From NCBI GenBank assembly GCA_037389465.1, contig JAZARR010000048.1:496001-560000 (forward strand): DNA of 64,000 bases. The letters run 5' to 3'. The stretch is from Baylisascaris procyonis. Its lineage: Eukaryota; Nematoda; Chromadorea; Rhabditida; Ascarididae. A program made the translations under genes and the position numbers. Positions 36,510-49,789 of this stretch are shown one piece after another. Below the pieces are notes generated by a model. That model saw nothing but the letters and a program-made list of their open reading frames with translations, was not told the origin of the DNA and searched no databases. Position 1 is the first letter of the stretch, and the number at the start of each line of letters is the position of its first letter.

Positions 36510-39500
36510 CACACGATTTGTGTGTTTCTCGCAGCACTGAACTTCGGTGCGCGTAGCAGATGAGCACTTTCGATTGCAGTATTGGAGGTATGTAAATGAG
36601 TACTACAATTGCAAGGACCACACACGGTGCTGACCACAGAGAGACGTGATATCGCGCCGTTCCTCCTATTTTAAAAGTTTGTAAGCTGGAAAATTTAACA
36701 AATACCAGAATAAGGTGATGATGTCTCATTAAAGGGAAACGATTAAGTCTGAACTCGGCCATGCCTGAGTAACTCACACTAATTTTATGTTTTAAGTCAC
36801 TAAGTCATTACGTGAGTCTGAGTGGAGCTTCACTGACATTCGTCAGACGTCAGTCGTGAGATAGCACTTGAAATGGGTTTGTTCACGAAAATTGGATAAT
36901 CGAAGGGTGAAGTGTTTTGGAACTTTTTCAATCAAATTAGGTAGCGAGTATCGTCGCAAGGATCAGTATCGAAGCGATCAAATCGAGGCATATTCGAGGA
37001 AAGGGCGAACGTAGACTGCGAACGATTTATAGTGGAGAGAGGTCCGTGAAAAGAATGCTTGCAGAATGAGAAGAGCCGTTGCCTGTGATAAGACCTCAGA
37101 TGATGGATTAGCTTTAAACATGCAAAGCGTGCCAGCAATCTTAGATTTTGCTGGAATATTTCGGCAGCATGCTAATGGAGCAAAAGTAAACTTTGAATTG
37201 CTGAAGCAGTACATCTCCCGAGTTTTTGAACAAGTGAAAATGCGATTGTTCTAATGGATGTTATGGCGTTGCGATGTTTTTTCCAGTAGAAAATCACTTC
37301 CTTTCCACCAAAATCCCTCGATCTCACATGCTGACTTAGAAAATAATGATTATCCGTTCCTGACACCCCAGTAAATTTCGACTCCTGTTGGCTGATCTAG
37401 TTCTCAAGTCTCTCAAAGATCTCAGGCTCCTGCTGAGGTGTGATCGAGCTACTTTTATTTGGCACTAATGTCAAGTCGAAAGTATTTGGCACAGTTAGGC
37501 AATAAAATGACGTAGAAAAAAGTCCAGGTCACTGGGATGACTTCAATGAGCTTGAGCTTGCGGACTCTCAGAGTCTGCTGCCGGACGAGTGCGGGTTGTT
37601 TCATTTTGCGAACGTCGCCCTACCGCCTGAGCCCGCCAGGTCTCACTATGACCCTATATTGGCCCGTTAGGCCCCGAGAAGCAGTCTGAAAACGAATGGA
37701 AGCACGCCGAATCCTTTTTAGCCTCCCGAATCTGGGTGAGGTTACTTGCTGAGTATTTGCCTTTTCTACGCGCAGGCACTTGACTTAACCCGTAAGCTTA
37801 TCTCCAGTGCGTTATTTGGCTCCATTGGTTTATTTTGCACCCTCCTCCTCCCCTCTTCCTCCCTTTTTATACGAATTTGCTTTTGCAATGAGTACAAGCT
37901 TGCTCTCTTTTCCTATGATTACTTAGATGCCGCTTACCTCTTGGGCTGCTTTCTTGTTATCACTTACTGCTGTTCCTATATGCTGTAGAGGTTTATCATT
38001 GTCATTCTTATAAATGTGCACTGTTTCTTTCGAATTTTGAATACTTTCGACTCATGACACAGTGTTTTGCTCTTTTTTGCACACAGTTTGCTCTTTGCTT
38101 GACCAGTTCCATTAGTTCGTAGGTACCTGCAAATATTTCTTGTATAGTTTGTTAGATTTCCGTGCAACTTATTTTTGCAGTCCCTCCTGTCCGCGCTTTC
38201 GTTAGATGGTCCAACGCGTTTACGTCTTGATCAGTACATGTCATATAGACTACTAACTCTCCTTGAAAAAAAAGTACTACCCGTCACCTGATTCTTCTGT
38301 TGCAATGTGCTTTTTGGCCAATTTTTTGGTCACCAAGCAAAACTTTTTTAATTTTTTTGCCCACTTTTCAGGGTAGTTGTTTTGCATTCAGAAGCGATAT
38401 CACATTCAACACACACCTAGTATCATCTATGCGCATTTAATATACTAAAGCAATCACTGCGCCTTCTTGAGGCGAATTACTCATCAGACCTTTCCTTTAA
38501 TCAATCAATAACACGTCGAACTATGATGCTATGATTAGGGTGCCATACAGGTTGAAAAACTGAACCAAAAATGCCAGAAATCACGTGAAGTATTCAATGT
38601 CTGAAAATGCATTTATACTGCTCAATTGTTGTATTGACGCGAAGAAATAGGTCCGGAGGTGTCTCGTCTGTTCCCTCCAGCAAACCTGTTCTTTTATTAC
38701 GCCGACTTTGCTTTGTGCGCAGTTCTTTTCTAGCTCATCTTCCGTTATTAATCTTCGAGATGTGAGGCTTCCCTTGCGTAACGTTGCGCTTTGTTTTTTT
38801 TTATCCAATTTAAGTATTTCAAGTGGATCACTCATAATTCTTTTCGACTTCCGCCGGTGATGCTAAAAGGAGTTATTTTCAACAGGACAGCGTTTCAGAA
38901 ACATCCGAATATTCCCATTGAATACTTTTGTAATATGTTCGAAATATTGATTATAAGCTGCCATTTTTTATAGTACATTTCACGATAAAAAAGAAAAACT
39001 ACTTGTTTTTTCAATCTGCTTGCATTAGTCATGAAAAAATAGCCACATTTTCCTAAGCAATTGATCAATTAGAAAAACTTTCAGCTGTTTGAAAGTTTCG
39101 TTGAATTTCGCGCAGTTATTGATTCCCTATCGAAGAGTGCACGAGGTGGAAAATGTTAAAAAGTACTTTTTAACAGCACTCCACAGCTTTTCAGTGAATG
39201 ACTTCACCGTATCACTTAAAATACTTTCATCTTTAGTCAAAAGCTAATACATTTCTTCAATCATTGGAGTTTCATTCTTCACATCATATATTTTATAAAA
39301 TGCTCACTGTTCACAATGAAAGCCCTTCATAACTTCCTTTGAGCTGTTCGTAATTTTCAGATGATAAGCTCCAACTACTTTTCACCCTTGCAGCGAGTAA
39401 TGAAATGATATATGAGCAGTAATTTTTTCGTCGTCCAACAAATCTTCAGTACGGCTATTCGCGCGAAATAATTTTGTGCGTTATCTGTCAGAAGAGGTGA

Positions 39501-40730
39501 GGGATCCTCCTTCTGTATATTACTCTACTGTAATAAGCCTACAGTAATTCACAACGGTTTTCCGATAGTGCTGCAAAAACTCTTCTTATAGAGATGACTT
39601 GGCACCATAAAATTTTTCTTGCCGTCCAGGAAATGTTTTCCGATGGCCCAAATACTCGTTAATTTAGAAATCGCTCCTTGAGCCCACTTTCGGCGAGCAA
39701 ATCAGCTCGTCCGTTTAAGTTCGTTTTATGGTTTATGCTGTTTATTATACGCCACCATTTCGAAAGGAGTTGCATCCTCTGCTTGTTATTCATGAACTGA
39801 TGGTGCTTGGCTTATTTTTAAAAATGTATACTTTGGCTTCATTGATTTACCGACTCCATACAGTAAACGGCAAATTTCTTGACCACAATTAGACGAACAA
39901 GTGATTGCACTGTGCGTCAATGTTGAACGAATCATATTTTAAGTTTGGTGTTGGATCATTACTGAAGATGATGTAATGTGCGAAGAGTGCAAACATTCTC
40001 CATTACGTTCGAATCGCGGAGAGGACCGACGATTCTGTTTTGAGCCGTAATAGTTCATCGACTTTTCTTAAATTTTATCGCCGAGCATGTATAGAACACT
40101 TTTTTTCTCAAAATTCCTCGAGTTTAGAGCTTGAGAATGCTCTCAAAGAATATGCTCCGAAAATATTGCTTATGTTAATCATATACTAGGGAGTACCGTA
40201 CTATTTCCGTCCCCTTTTCACATTTATTGCTCACTTATATATCCTGAACATTCTTTGTTAGAATAGGAAAACATTTTAGAAAATCGTCGTACTTCCGCCA
40301 ACGTGAGGGAGTTTTCGTCAAATTTTCGAAGGCTAAAGGTGTATCGTCACGGCGGCACATCGATTTTTGAGTTCCTGCTGGACATTGTTTCGCTTTTTAC
40401 ATCACAAATGTTATTTGAGCATTCGCTGTGCTGTATTTCTTCTGGCAACATTTTAATCTTTTTGTCCATTATTTTTTAGCTAGAATACCTCAGATGTCTT
40501 GCAAAAACATAACCATGCTGCACCTTTCACCACGCAAATTTTAGTGTCTACCTTCAACAGCGCATAATTCTGTCGCACCATGAACATGAAGTTATAAATG
40601 CTCGCATGCTCCAGGATTTGAATATTAAACCGTCATTTTCGACACTCTTGCTCAAAGAAATTCCTCGAAAAGTTGTCGGTCGGCCCTGCTAACGCTTCTA
40701 CTCCTTAATGAAATTCCTGCATATCCAGTA
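36510..40730. other. no gene recognised
   Basis: AT-rich with short frames. A GC-rich island at about 37,540-37,690 stands out from its flanks and may be a fragment of an interspersed repeat; I recognise no family. T-rich stretches are frequent at 38,200-39,000. Confidence 0.4.
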
Positions 40731-40746
40731 CTGTCTTCAGATATTC

Positions 40747-40884
40747 ATGTCGGGCTGCAAAAACAGCGAGATCACAGAAGAACCGGCACCGACTGATGGA
40801 GGAAGTGACTTACGTGCTTCCAATGCGGCCAGTGCGGCGGAAATTGTTTTAGACGTCACTGGGCTTAGTGGCAAAGTCCCCAAG
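40747..40884 (+). CDS. candidate 5' exon, unknown acidic protein
   Basis: An ATG six bases after the acceptor CTGTCTTCAG opens 46 codons: MSGCKNSEITEEPAPTDGG, then an Ala-rich stretch. It is less AT-rich than its surroundings. A weak donor AAG|GTGGCT at 40,885 would end it in phase 0; the frame itself continues to 41,025. Acceptor-then-ATG spacing would suit a trans-spliced 5' exon. Confidence 0.3.
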
Positions 40885-41029
40885 GTGGCTTCATTGCATT
40901 TTTCAGTGCATCACGACTGCATCGTGCCTATGCGGAGGAAAGCGTGCAAATACCCCTCCTCATGCATGCAGTATATCAAATTCGAGAATTGCAGAAGCCA
41001 CGATTACGATGGTGGTACCAAGTGAGGTT

Positions 41030-43240
41030 GAGGCCAAACCTCACTCTTCCATGGATCCTCAAACTTTGAACCATGCCAAGTTGGGCTATTTCAAGGAACG
41101 CGTGAACCCCCTCCCCCGCCCCCGTTGTTTGGGACTGTCGAACATTGGATTTCTCAAATGGCTCGTAGTAGCCAAATGTTGCAGGATGCTGGATGGCTCT
41201 GAATGCACATCAAACAGAGAATTTAGAGAATATTGAAAGAGCTATGCTTTCAGTGCGTGATGTATTGAATCATGCAACATTTCGGAAATGAAAAAGATAT
41301 TAAGCCGGTGATAGTAGATTTAAAGGCCTTCTGGAAGTATTTATGCCGCCACCAAATTTCGCTGGCATGGCAGACAAATTTTGAAAATGGTGACTTTCAA
41401 CCACTTTGGCTAATGTAGATTCAGGCAATACTGAGGTCATCGCTAAGCTCTTGAAACGAGATTTTTGCACCGACAGGCCTTAGGCGAAGTGAAAGAGGAG
41501 TCGAAAACTTTTATCATGTTCCACTTTCTCTGATAAAAATCTCGCGATTTTAGCCTTTGGCCTCCTCAAGCATAATCCGAACTTTGAGGATATATGGGGA
41601 AGCTGACTTGGTCTGGTGTAAATTTTAAGGGCGCTTGCAGATTCCACTTGGCTTGGTCAGAACTTTGAGGACGTATGGGAGAATACAATTTAATGTGTTC
41701 TGAACCTTATGAATGTTACGGAAGAATTAAGCTCGATCTTCAGTCTGAGACCATTGGAAAAATACGTGCAAAAATTTTAGTACATCAGAGTTTTCTAATG
41801 TTCCGTTGGATCTCATAGCTCAGGTTGAATGGTGGTTGAGAAGGCGACGTTGCAGCGTTATTCTTTCCTGCAAATTTCATAAATCAAGTCTTATTGATTT
41901 CTTATTTGAAGCTGCCCAACAGACGGACATACACGCATACAAAAGCGCAGAGACGCATTGTCATAATACCCTTTAGAAACGCGAATTTGCGCATTAAAGT
42001 GAATGTTTTCCACATGATCTCAGTAGGCGGTGGGAACGATTGGAATCTGAAGCATTATTATCTGTGAAGATGCTTTGTTTCATCTCACCTGTCGCTTACA
42101 TCATCTGGAGAAAGCTCCTTTTGAAAAGTGCACTGCTACCTGTTTGCATTCATACAGCCTACTACAGCAGCGCGTTTTCTGTGATTATATACATTTCTGT
42201 TTGTTGTCTGCCATGTAGTTTGTATTCGAATTCCCTTGAAAACAAGGATTACGAACTCAGTTGAGTGAAACCGCATGGTTACCTATATGGTGTTCAAAAT
42301 AAAAAAGTAGCTTGGAAAAGGGTCACAAATACTTCAATTTGACAAATGCCGCTAAGTGCACATTTTGCAGTGAAAATTCCATCAGAATTTCTTATCAGTC
42401 GATGGTTTTACACTGGTCGGGATGTGAAAATCAAGATTTGCATGAGGTTTTCACGAGTGGTTCGGTCAGCGGTCATTTAGAAAACATCTTTAATTGGCAT
42501 GTTAGCGGGAAGCAGTCGAAATGACACGCAATTTAGTGAATTTTGCCATCTTGTTAAACACGAAGAATTCCTTGCCTCATGAGCAATGAAATCATCACCT
42601 GGTTAATGAGGCGCCACTACATATGTAAATTCAGCTGATATGGCGAAAGGTGACTATGAACCTTAATTTCAATTTCACATACAAATAGCTGTCTAGCGGA
42701 TACAACTGGGCTGATACATATTTGTGCCTGCACATAGACAAAGAAATATAGAAAGCATTAGTTATAGCACATATGTGACAGCTTGTGGAAGTGGTTGCTC
42801 TAGTGAGCGAAACTTTTAAGTAGGTACTATAATGCATAATCTGGCATGCTTCTGTTTGTTTGCATTTTGCTCAGCAAGTTTATATTTACACGTAATTATT
42901 GCCTACCTAAAATATGCAATGATACAAGAGGGAAAGAAACTAACAGCCAATATATCATGAGATTGCTGAATTTGATTAAGTCATGATACATCTAAGAAAA
43001 GTTACGAGAGCATTGAAGGCTTTGAGCGTCTAATTATTTCATACGTCTCGAAGAAAGTTTTCACTGCGTTAGTATCAAGTTCTAATATCTGAGTAATGCT
43101 GAAGAAAGCTTGATTTTCCTCGAAAATGTTTCATGAACCTTTTTTCCAGTCTCGAATTGGTTGAATGGATCTAACCTCTCAAAATTTTCGCCCTCTACTT
43201 CTTTTCCGTTATATTCAGTTGCTGCAGAATGAGAAAGAAT
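41030..43240. other. no gene recognised
   Basis: Contains two loosely similar segments around 41,575 and 41,655 (both with GAACTTTGAGGA then TATGGG), suggesting an old local repeat. Nothing else supported. Confidence 0.35.
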
Positions 43241-43249
43241 TGTTTCTAG

Positions 43250-43358
43250 CTGCGTAAAGACGATGAAGTACAACGAACTGAAGAAAGCGCGAAAGACACT
43301 GAGAGAAGAGCAAAAACAAATAAGGACGAAGAAAATGGCGATAAAAAGGTGCACGCAG
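43250..43358 (+). CDS. possible third Lys/Glu-rich tail exon
   Basis: Between acceptor TTGTTTCTAG and donor CAG|GTGAAA, the phase-0 frame reads LRKDDEVQRTEESAKDTE and on through Lys/Glu-rich residues to HAG, leaving in phase 1. Entry phase, exit phase and composition match exon 2 of the membrane-protein pair at 30.4 and 35.2 kb. A competing frame with an ATG at 43,263 (MKYNELKKARKTLREEQKQ) is also open, and no matching membrane exon was found upstream. Confidence 0.3.
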
Positions 43359-43369
43359 GTGAAATATTT

Positions 43370-45380
43370 TCCTTCAGATCGAAATTTTAGCTGCGTTTAT
43401 GCAGTGCGTTGTTATATTCTCCACAGGTATTTGAAAATTCGCTGTAATGACGACAACCTGCAAGATAGCAAGATCGCCTCAATTTGATCTTTCTAAAAGG
43501 CTGCTAAAGTTTATGGAATGCTCGAGTGCCGTTGAACAGCACTTCCATTGCCTTCTTCTCAGATTCTTACAAAAATGCTCAATTAAAGAAAAGGAAGCGT
43601 TTTCGATTACGTTGACAAATTATATCATGTTCAACCTCTCTCGGTCGAGTAATGCTATCTTGCAGATTGCACTGGTGAAATGAAGAGCTTTATCCATTAG
43701 CTCAACCGATAAAATCCAACTATACTTCATCCACACAGTTATTATCTTCGCGCTGCTTTGCTCGATCCAACTTTAACGCAACATTTCCTCCGTGCGATAA
43801 TTTCTATCGGATTGTCTGTTTACCACATTCTCACCACCACATCTCAAACTGAGAGCAAGAGCATTATCTGCCTTGTAATATTAACTGGGTAACCAAATTT
43901 GCTACTTACTACCTATATGAGGGCGAGCTTAGATATTAATTTTGCTTCCAATGATCATCTCCTGATGGGTTACTGGTACAATTTTTTCGTAAGACCGCCA
44001 ACTGGGCAGCTATGCACCATTTAAAGGAGAAGCACATTGTGAACACTGATTCGATATGTGTTGTGCGTTCATAAATGGCGACTATCCAAAGAAACGAGAA
44101 GTGGTTAATACCAAGACAATCTTGTTTCTTATCAACTGATAGGCTAATAAGATTGAATCGACCTAGATGAAGATACTTTTGATCCAAGGACCATATGCGC
44201 AAAATTTCAGTCCTTTCGAACACAGTTTCTGACATATCAACTGGAAAGTTGGTATGATTGAATTTGCATCGGTGGAATTGTTTAGGGTCCTAGAATTCCT
44301 TGCGATAAATTTCGCTCTCCTCTAGCATGCACCTTCTGGCTATTCAAATGATAAGCTCATAAGGAATAAATGAAACTATAATAGTGCTGAGAATTTTAAC
44401 GTAATTGGAGTTCTCCGAACCAGTGAGGAGATCCTTCTTGCATGATATTATTCAAAGCGGATAATGGCTTTTCTAAATATTGACATGCCGATTTTTTGCC
44501 TGCTATCGTCCAATGCGTGACAAAGGGGATATAGCAATTTCTTTCTCATAGATTTGACACATTGTGCTATCCTCAGGAAGATTTATGCTGATAATACGAG
44601 TGTCGGAATGTGCAGAAAAAGGTGTTATATCTCCTTTGTTGTGCATTCGGCGTTTGTCAGCAGCAGCATCGTCATAAGCGATATCGTTCTAATTAGAATG
44701 AGTCACTGTTGTACCAATGATTATAGATAACAAATTATGCATCTACGGTCTAGCATTACTGGTCTATCAGCTTGTGAGATGGTATGAATTAACAGCCGAT
44801 CAGCCACAATTACTGAATTTAGGGTTTCTGTGTTTCTCAAAACCTGCCGACGAAAGCAATCCACCACGTTAAGTGATGGCCTGATAAAACTCACCAACTG
44901 ATAAGATAAGCTAGCAGTGCTAATTTGCATACGTTTTCTTTCGAGTCGAGGAGTGTGCTCGCTGAATTTGTGATCACCTTGTTTTCCGTGCGGTTCCGCA
45001 AAAAAACGCCACATACAAAGACGCACATAGGCAACACGTGTAGACTGCGAACCACAAGCCACTTGCATTACAGCATAAAAACGAATTCATGCTTAGAACA
45101 TGAAGTCAGTGCGATTCGTAAGAGGACGAGAGGATGGTTATGTGCTTTCTTGCCATTTTGAAGGATTTCTGTCCTGATTAACCGACCCGTTCGCCTTGAA
45201 TCCGAAGCTGAGTACAATGCAAACTTTGCTGGCAAGCCTATTTGTGCTTTCACCTTCCAGCTATTCTCATTAACAGTGAAATCTTGGCGCTTATTAGAAC
45301 AGTGAAAAGAAACTTCAATGGCTGAACTTGAGGAAGGAAGAATTCAAGCCACAAGCTGTCCACTTGTTTAACTCAACGAA
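43370..45380. other. no gene recognised
   Basis: Several frames of 90-115 residues on both strands without recognisable domain or splice support. Confidence 0.4.
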
Positions 45381-45390
45381 ATGATTTCAG

Positions 45391-45500
45391 GTGAAGCACA
45401 CAATTTGGGTAACGAATTAAGAACAATTTCTCAAGCAAATGGAAACCTTCCAGCACCAAGTCGCAAGGTTGCCGAAACAAGCCTCGACGCTAAAGGGTAA
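45391..45500 (+). CDS. candidate terminal exon, unknown protein
   Basis: After acceptor AAATGATTTCAG the frame opens with phase 1 entry and reads EAHNLGNELRTISQANGNLP, then APSRKVAETSLDAKG and TAA. AATAAA lies 90 bp beyond the stop (45,590), which strengthens the case for a 3'-terminal exon. It is hydrophilic with no domain recognised. Upstream exons not identified. Confidence 0.4.
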
Positions 45501-45589
45501 TGACCACGTTCCATTCTTTCGTTGTCGCTGATTTCCTCAGATATATGACGCTTTATCAAATAGCATTCATATAAAAAATGTTTTTCTCA

Positions 45590-45595
45590 AATAAA
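45590..45595 (+). terminator. polyadenylation signal AATAAA
   Basis: AATAAA 90 bp after the stop of the candidate exon at 45,391-45,500. Confidence 0.4.
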
Positions 45596-45599
45596 TCAC

Positions 45600-46370
45600 T
45601 TGAAATACCGTCGCAGGGCAATTAATGACAGCATATATATTCGAATTGTCTTACTGACATTTCTGATACAATTGTTTGATATCTCCTGATTAGAGAAACT
45701 AAACAGCGATCTTGAGTGCATGGATCCATCGTTTTGCTCAATGCACCCATCCCCGCTCAAGTTTTACTTTCCCTTGTGCTTCCATATGCATTATATGAAT
45801 ACATTCGCGTACAATTTTGAAACCCCCCCCTTTAAACTGCTTCAGGCTGATTAGCATCGCAAAGAATGCAAGTTGCTCATTAAAAAAAGCAAAGGAGCAC
45901 TACTGTAATAGGGATCCCTAAAGGAATTGCTGCGTTCTCATTATTATCGCTCGTTTGCCAGGACGAGATAGTGAATTTGTGTCTTCTCTTTCCCTGTCGA
46001 GACGGTCACCATCAATGACGATATTTGTAAAACTTAAGAAGATGAAAACCGTTCCACTGCATAAACGTTGATGGCTAACTGAAGATGCATTTAGAAGACG
46101 CTGAAATGTGAGCAGGACACTGGGCAAATCCACCGCAGCAGGATGCACACTACAGTTAAACTAATCTAGTGGTGTCGTATTGCGGCCACACCCCACTCTC
46201 ATGTAGCGCTATTTATGCTCCTCGCATATAAAGATTAACAGCTGTTCCCTTCAAAGCCGGCATAAAGTAGAATATTGATGTATAATAATGCACATCGCAA
46301 TTCTGCGTGTGTTTATTACGGCGCGATCGTCACACCAATGTTACTTTCTAATGTTGCATTTGCAAGTTTT
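45600..46370. other. no gene recognised
   Basis: Short frames only, ending at the AT microsatellite. Confidence 0.4.
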
Positions 46371-46371
46371 T

Positions 46372-46500
<129 letters not shown>

Positions 46501-46924
46501 GTGCATGCAATCAGCAGTCAAACATATGTAATAGCCAATGATTTTGATTATGCTTATCGACACAAGATGATATGTTGTGTAGGTTTAGGCTTGATTCGAA
46601 TATCTGCCAAAAGATGCTGCCGCTGCGATATTATGAACGATAAGTAAGGGTGTGAATGAAATGATGGATTAGTTTGTTCATAAAATCAGTATGGACCACT
46701 GAGAGAGGGAACAATTACATTAAAGTTACATGCCATATGCGATAAGCAAGAGCATTTTCGACAAGTACATCAAATTGATATCAGTGATGAAGTCGGTAAT
46801 CAAGTCTACTCAAGAGACAAAAACCTATGCAACCTTAGCATCTCAACACAATCTTTAAGGGTAGTAGAGGTGCGGCTATTACCTACACTGTTTCGATCTT
46901 TGGAGACAGCGTCCTTTCTACTCG

Positions 46925-47200
46925 AATCATGATGCGACAGGCTTATCGAGTACTCTGTTGTGATAGTATTCTTTTATGTGCCTCACAGGAAGGTTATAGG
47001 AGTGCGAAGGTACCGTAGGTGATGTCAGCTCATTCATGTACGAAGCACCCGGTTTCACCAATACATGAGGCACCCTAATGTTAACATTCAGAGCGATACG
47101 CTATATCCTACCATGAGCAATTTCCAGCTTCGATTTTCAGAGAGATTATACATTTGTTGGGAGCATAACGTGAGAGATCGCGCAAGCTGCTGCAAAAAAG
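46925..47200 (+). repeat. dispersed repeat R2, forward copy
   Basis: Shares long stretches with the reverse complement of 49,005-49,300, e.g. TCGAGTACTCTGTTGTGATA, GAGTGCGAAGGT and GAGATTATACATTTGTTGGG. Overall a diverged ~280 bp match. Could be a fragment of a transposon or LINE end; no open reading frame is shared. Confidence 0.65.
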
Positions 47201-47269
47201 AAGTTTACAATGAGAAGTGGCAGATGAAAGCAGTTGTAAGGAATTCGGCTAGTTGTCGTCGATGAGAGA

Positions 47270-49000
47270 TACATTAATGAGTGTGTACAAAGCAGAGAGT
47301 TTAGAATGCAGGTGAGCCGTAAACTTACTATTCAAAGAAATGCAAGAGTGTAGACAAGCAGAGGAGTAGTAATCAGGGCTTTCTATGACTGAGTCAGTGA
47401 AAGAGTAAGTAATGTTGGAGAAAAGCAAAGTACTCGTGTTCAAAGTGTGGAAGAAAATAATATGCATTTTTGAGATGAGAAGATGAGAAACTGAGAAGGC
47501 TAAACATAAGGCGATAACCTGGGAATATAAGGCGTTCATTTGTTATACTAAGGTTTAGAAAATTGTACATTATATATAGCGGCATCGATAGAACTACATA
47601 CGATTATTCATATCTGTTCTAATTGGAGAGTTTCAGACATGAACTGACGGCATAGGCACGGGAAATGGCCGAGAAGTGCACGGCAGGGGTCATATCATTG
47701 AATAGTGTCCCTCCATGTTTCCAGAGCAACCTAGTACATTATCCTACGATGCAGCAGGGGGCTTCCGAATGCAAGGAATTGTTTAGCAGATAAACATGTT
47801 AAGGCAGGTGAGACGATTGTGTGTGCATTAACCTTGACGGCAAGTGCAAATGATGTTCCAAAAGTAAGCAAAACTGGTTACACTTGCGAATGGCGATATC
47901 ACCAGTGCGCATAACGCGATCCTCACTCAAATTAGCCGTAAGTTGAATGAAAAGGGGTGTTATAAACCATCAATTTGGTGCTTTATGAGGAGCAGGAGCA
48001 GTGAAAATGATTATAAATCGCGTTGTGCACCAGTCGTTTAAAGTCTTACATAAGATCGAAGAAATCTTATATATGCTCCTTACAGTTATACTGAACAATA
48101 ACGAAAGATATGTCTAAGGTGGCACTGCGAATTCTTTACCAACAGAAAAATAGCGAGACCTGTTGATATCAAGTTTCATTCCTATGATAGAGTTGCAGTT
48201 CCTAAAAAGTCAATCACGGCACTGATTTCCGCTGAATAATTGTTTGGTTTCATTGTCAGTATGACGTGATGTAAAAGAATGTTGTTGTCAGCGTGATAAA
48301 AATCATATCAGTTGACGAATTAATATATAAGATATGGCCAATTTACCGCGAGAGGATGCAATACGCCATAAAATATAGCGCCGCCCACACCAAGCTGTCG
48401 ATTGTATTCAGTAATCGCTGGGTCTCATAGACAGAAATTCGGTTTCGTATTTTTAACTACTGAAATTCCTGAAGATAGCTCTGTTGATTTTCTAAGCTCC
48501 TGCGTGTTCTCGAAAGATTCCAACTTTGCAGCTGATTGGTATTCTTAGCGTTCTTTTTCACATATCCTCATTAATGTATTCTCTCCTCATCTGCTTCTCA
48601 CTGAATGCAGTTTATTACCAACTTCCTGTACATCGTTCAAAATGTCTCACTATTCAACAAAATTTTGCAGAATTCCTTAGAAAACTGAGATCGTCTGTTT
48701 TGTTTAACAACGGATATGTTGTGCCCAATATGGCATACTTTTGCACTGCTCGTTATTTTTCACTATCGTTTTGCGAATCAAATCGCTCTTTGAGTTACCT
48801 CTTCTAATCCTTTTTTCACTCCCTCGCACTTCTATCTAAGACGTTCAAAAAGCAACGTTGCACTGTCACTATCCAATGCATATCTGATCGCCTCGAATTA
48901 ACATCCGTTTTCAAAACACATGATGTTTCTATTGCTGACTGATGCAACTGCGATGGGAATGAAATGACACAATGAGGGTTTATTAGTATTTGTGCCAACT
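47270..49000. other. no gene recognised
   Basis: AT-rich, short frames, no domain. This is the ~1.8 kb loop between the inverted R2 copies. Confidence 0.4.
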
Positions 49001-49004
49001 CCTA

Positions 49005-49300
49005 CCCATCGTAGAGTTCTCACTGGCAACCGCTTGCGTGATCTTTCACGTTATGCGCCCAACAAATGTATAATCTCTCCGAAATGGAAGCTGGAGACTG
49101 CTCCTCGTAGGATGTAGCGCGTCGTTGTGCATGTTAAAATTAGGATGCCTCGTGTAAGAAGTTTCTTACGTGAAAGAGCCGACGAGTGTTCTCTTTGCAT
49201 GAGGTCACCTACAGCACCTTCGCACTCTTCTAATCCCGCAACGAGGCACATAAAGGAGTGCTATCACAACAGAGTACTCGATTACTCCGTCCGCATCTTG
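49005..49300 (-). repeat. dispersed repeat R2, inverted copy
   Basis: Partner of 46,925-47,200 in opposite orientation, with several 12-20 base identical blocks in the same order on the minus strand. Confidence 0.65.
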
Positions 49301-49519
49301 GCTTAAGTGCAAACGACTTTATCCCCTAGGATTGACAGAGCGTACCTAGCAGTCCATAGCCTGTCACCTTCGTTGCTTTACATATTTGACATAAGTGCAT
49401 AATAGTCGACTATCCTCTTAAATTTGCCACGCTATATGCTGCTTCTTTTACAAGTCTTCGTTCTTTCAGTAAACTGATGTTGGTTATATGAATCGAAACG
49501 TTAAAGGGGCATATAATCC

Positions 49520-49720
49520 CAGTACTAATATTAATATTGTTATAAATGTTAATATTGCTATTAATATTACTATTATTGTTGGTGCTAATATTACCATTGC
49601 CAGCACCGTTATTATTATTATTATCACTGCGATTTTCCTTATCTCTATTATCATTATCGTCATCAGTACTCCTATTGCCGCAGTTGATAGTGTTAATGAT
49701 ATGATAATGGCTTTTCTATC
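49520..49720. repeat. degenerate trinucleotide (ATT/ATA-rich) tract
   Basis: Imperfect three-base repeats such as AATATTAAT and ATTATTATTATTATC give an Ile/Asn-rich frame that is not a credible protein. Confidence 0.75.
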
Positions 49721-49789
49721 CTCATACTCATGCTGTTGCTACGGCTATCGATATTGCCAGCTGCTCGCAACACCACAGCGATAGCAACA

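Noticed and set aside
41040..41236. Continuation of the frame from 40,868 as a coding exon
   Set aside because: No acceptor or conserved motif, and it includes C-runs and repeat-like segments.
45315..45370. Short first exon (MAELEEGRIQATSC) joined to the exon at 45,391
   Set aside because: The implied intron would be about 25-33 nt with a poor donor, too short for a normal intron.
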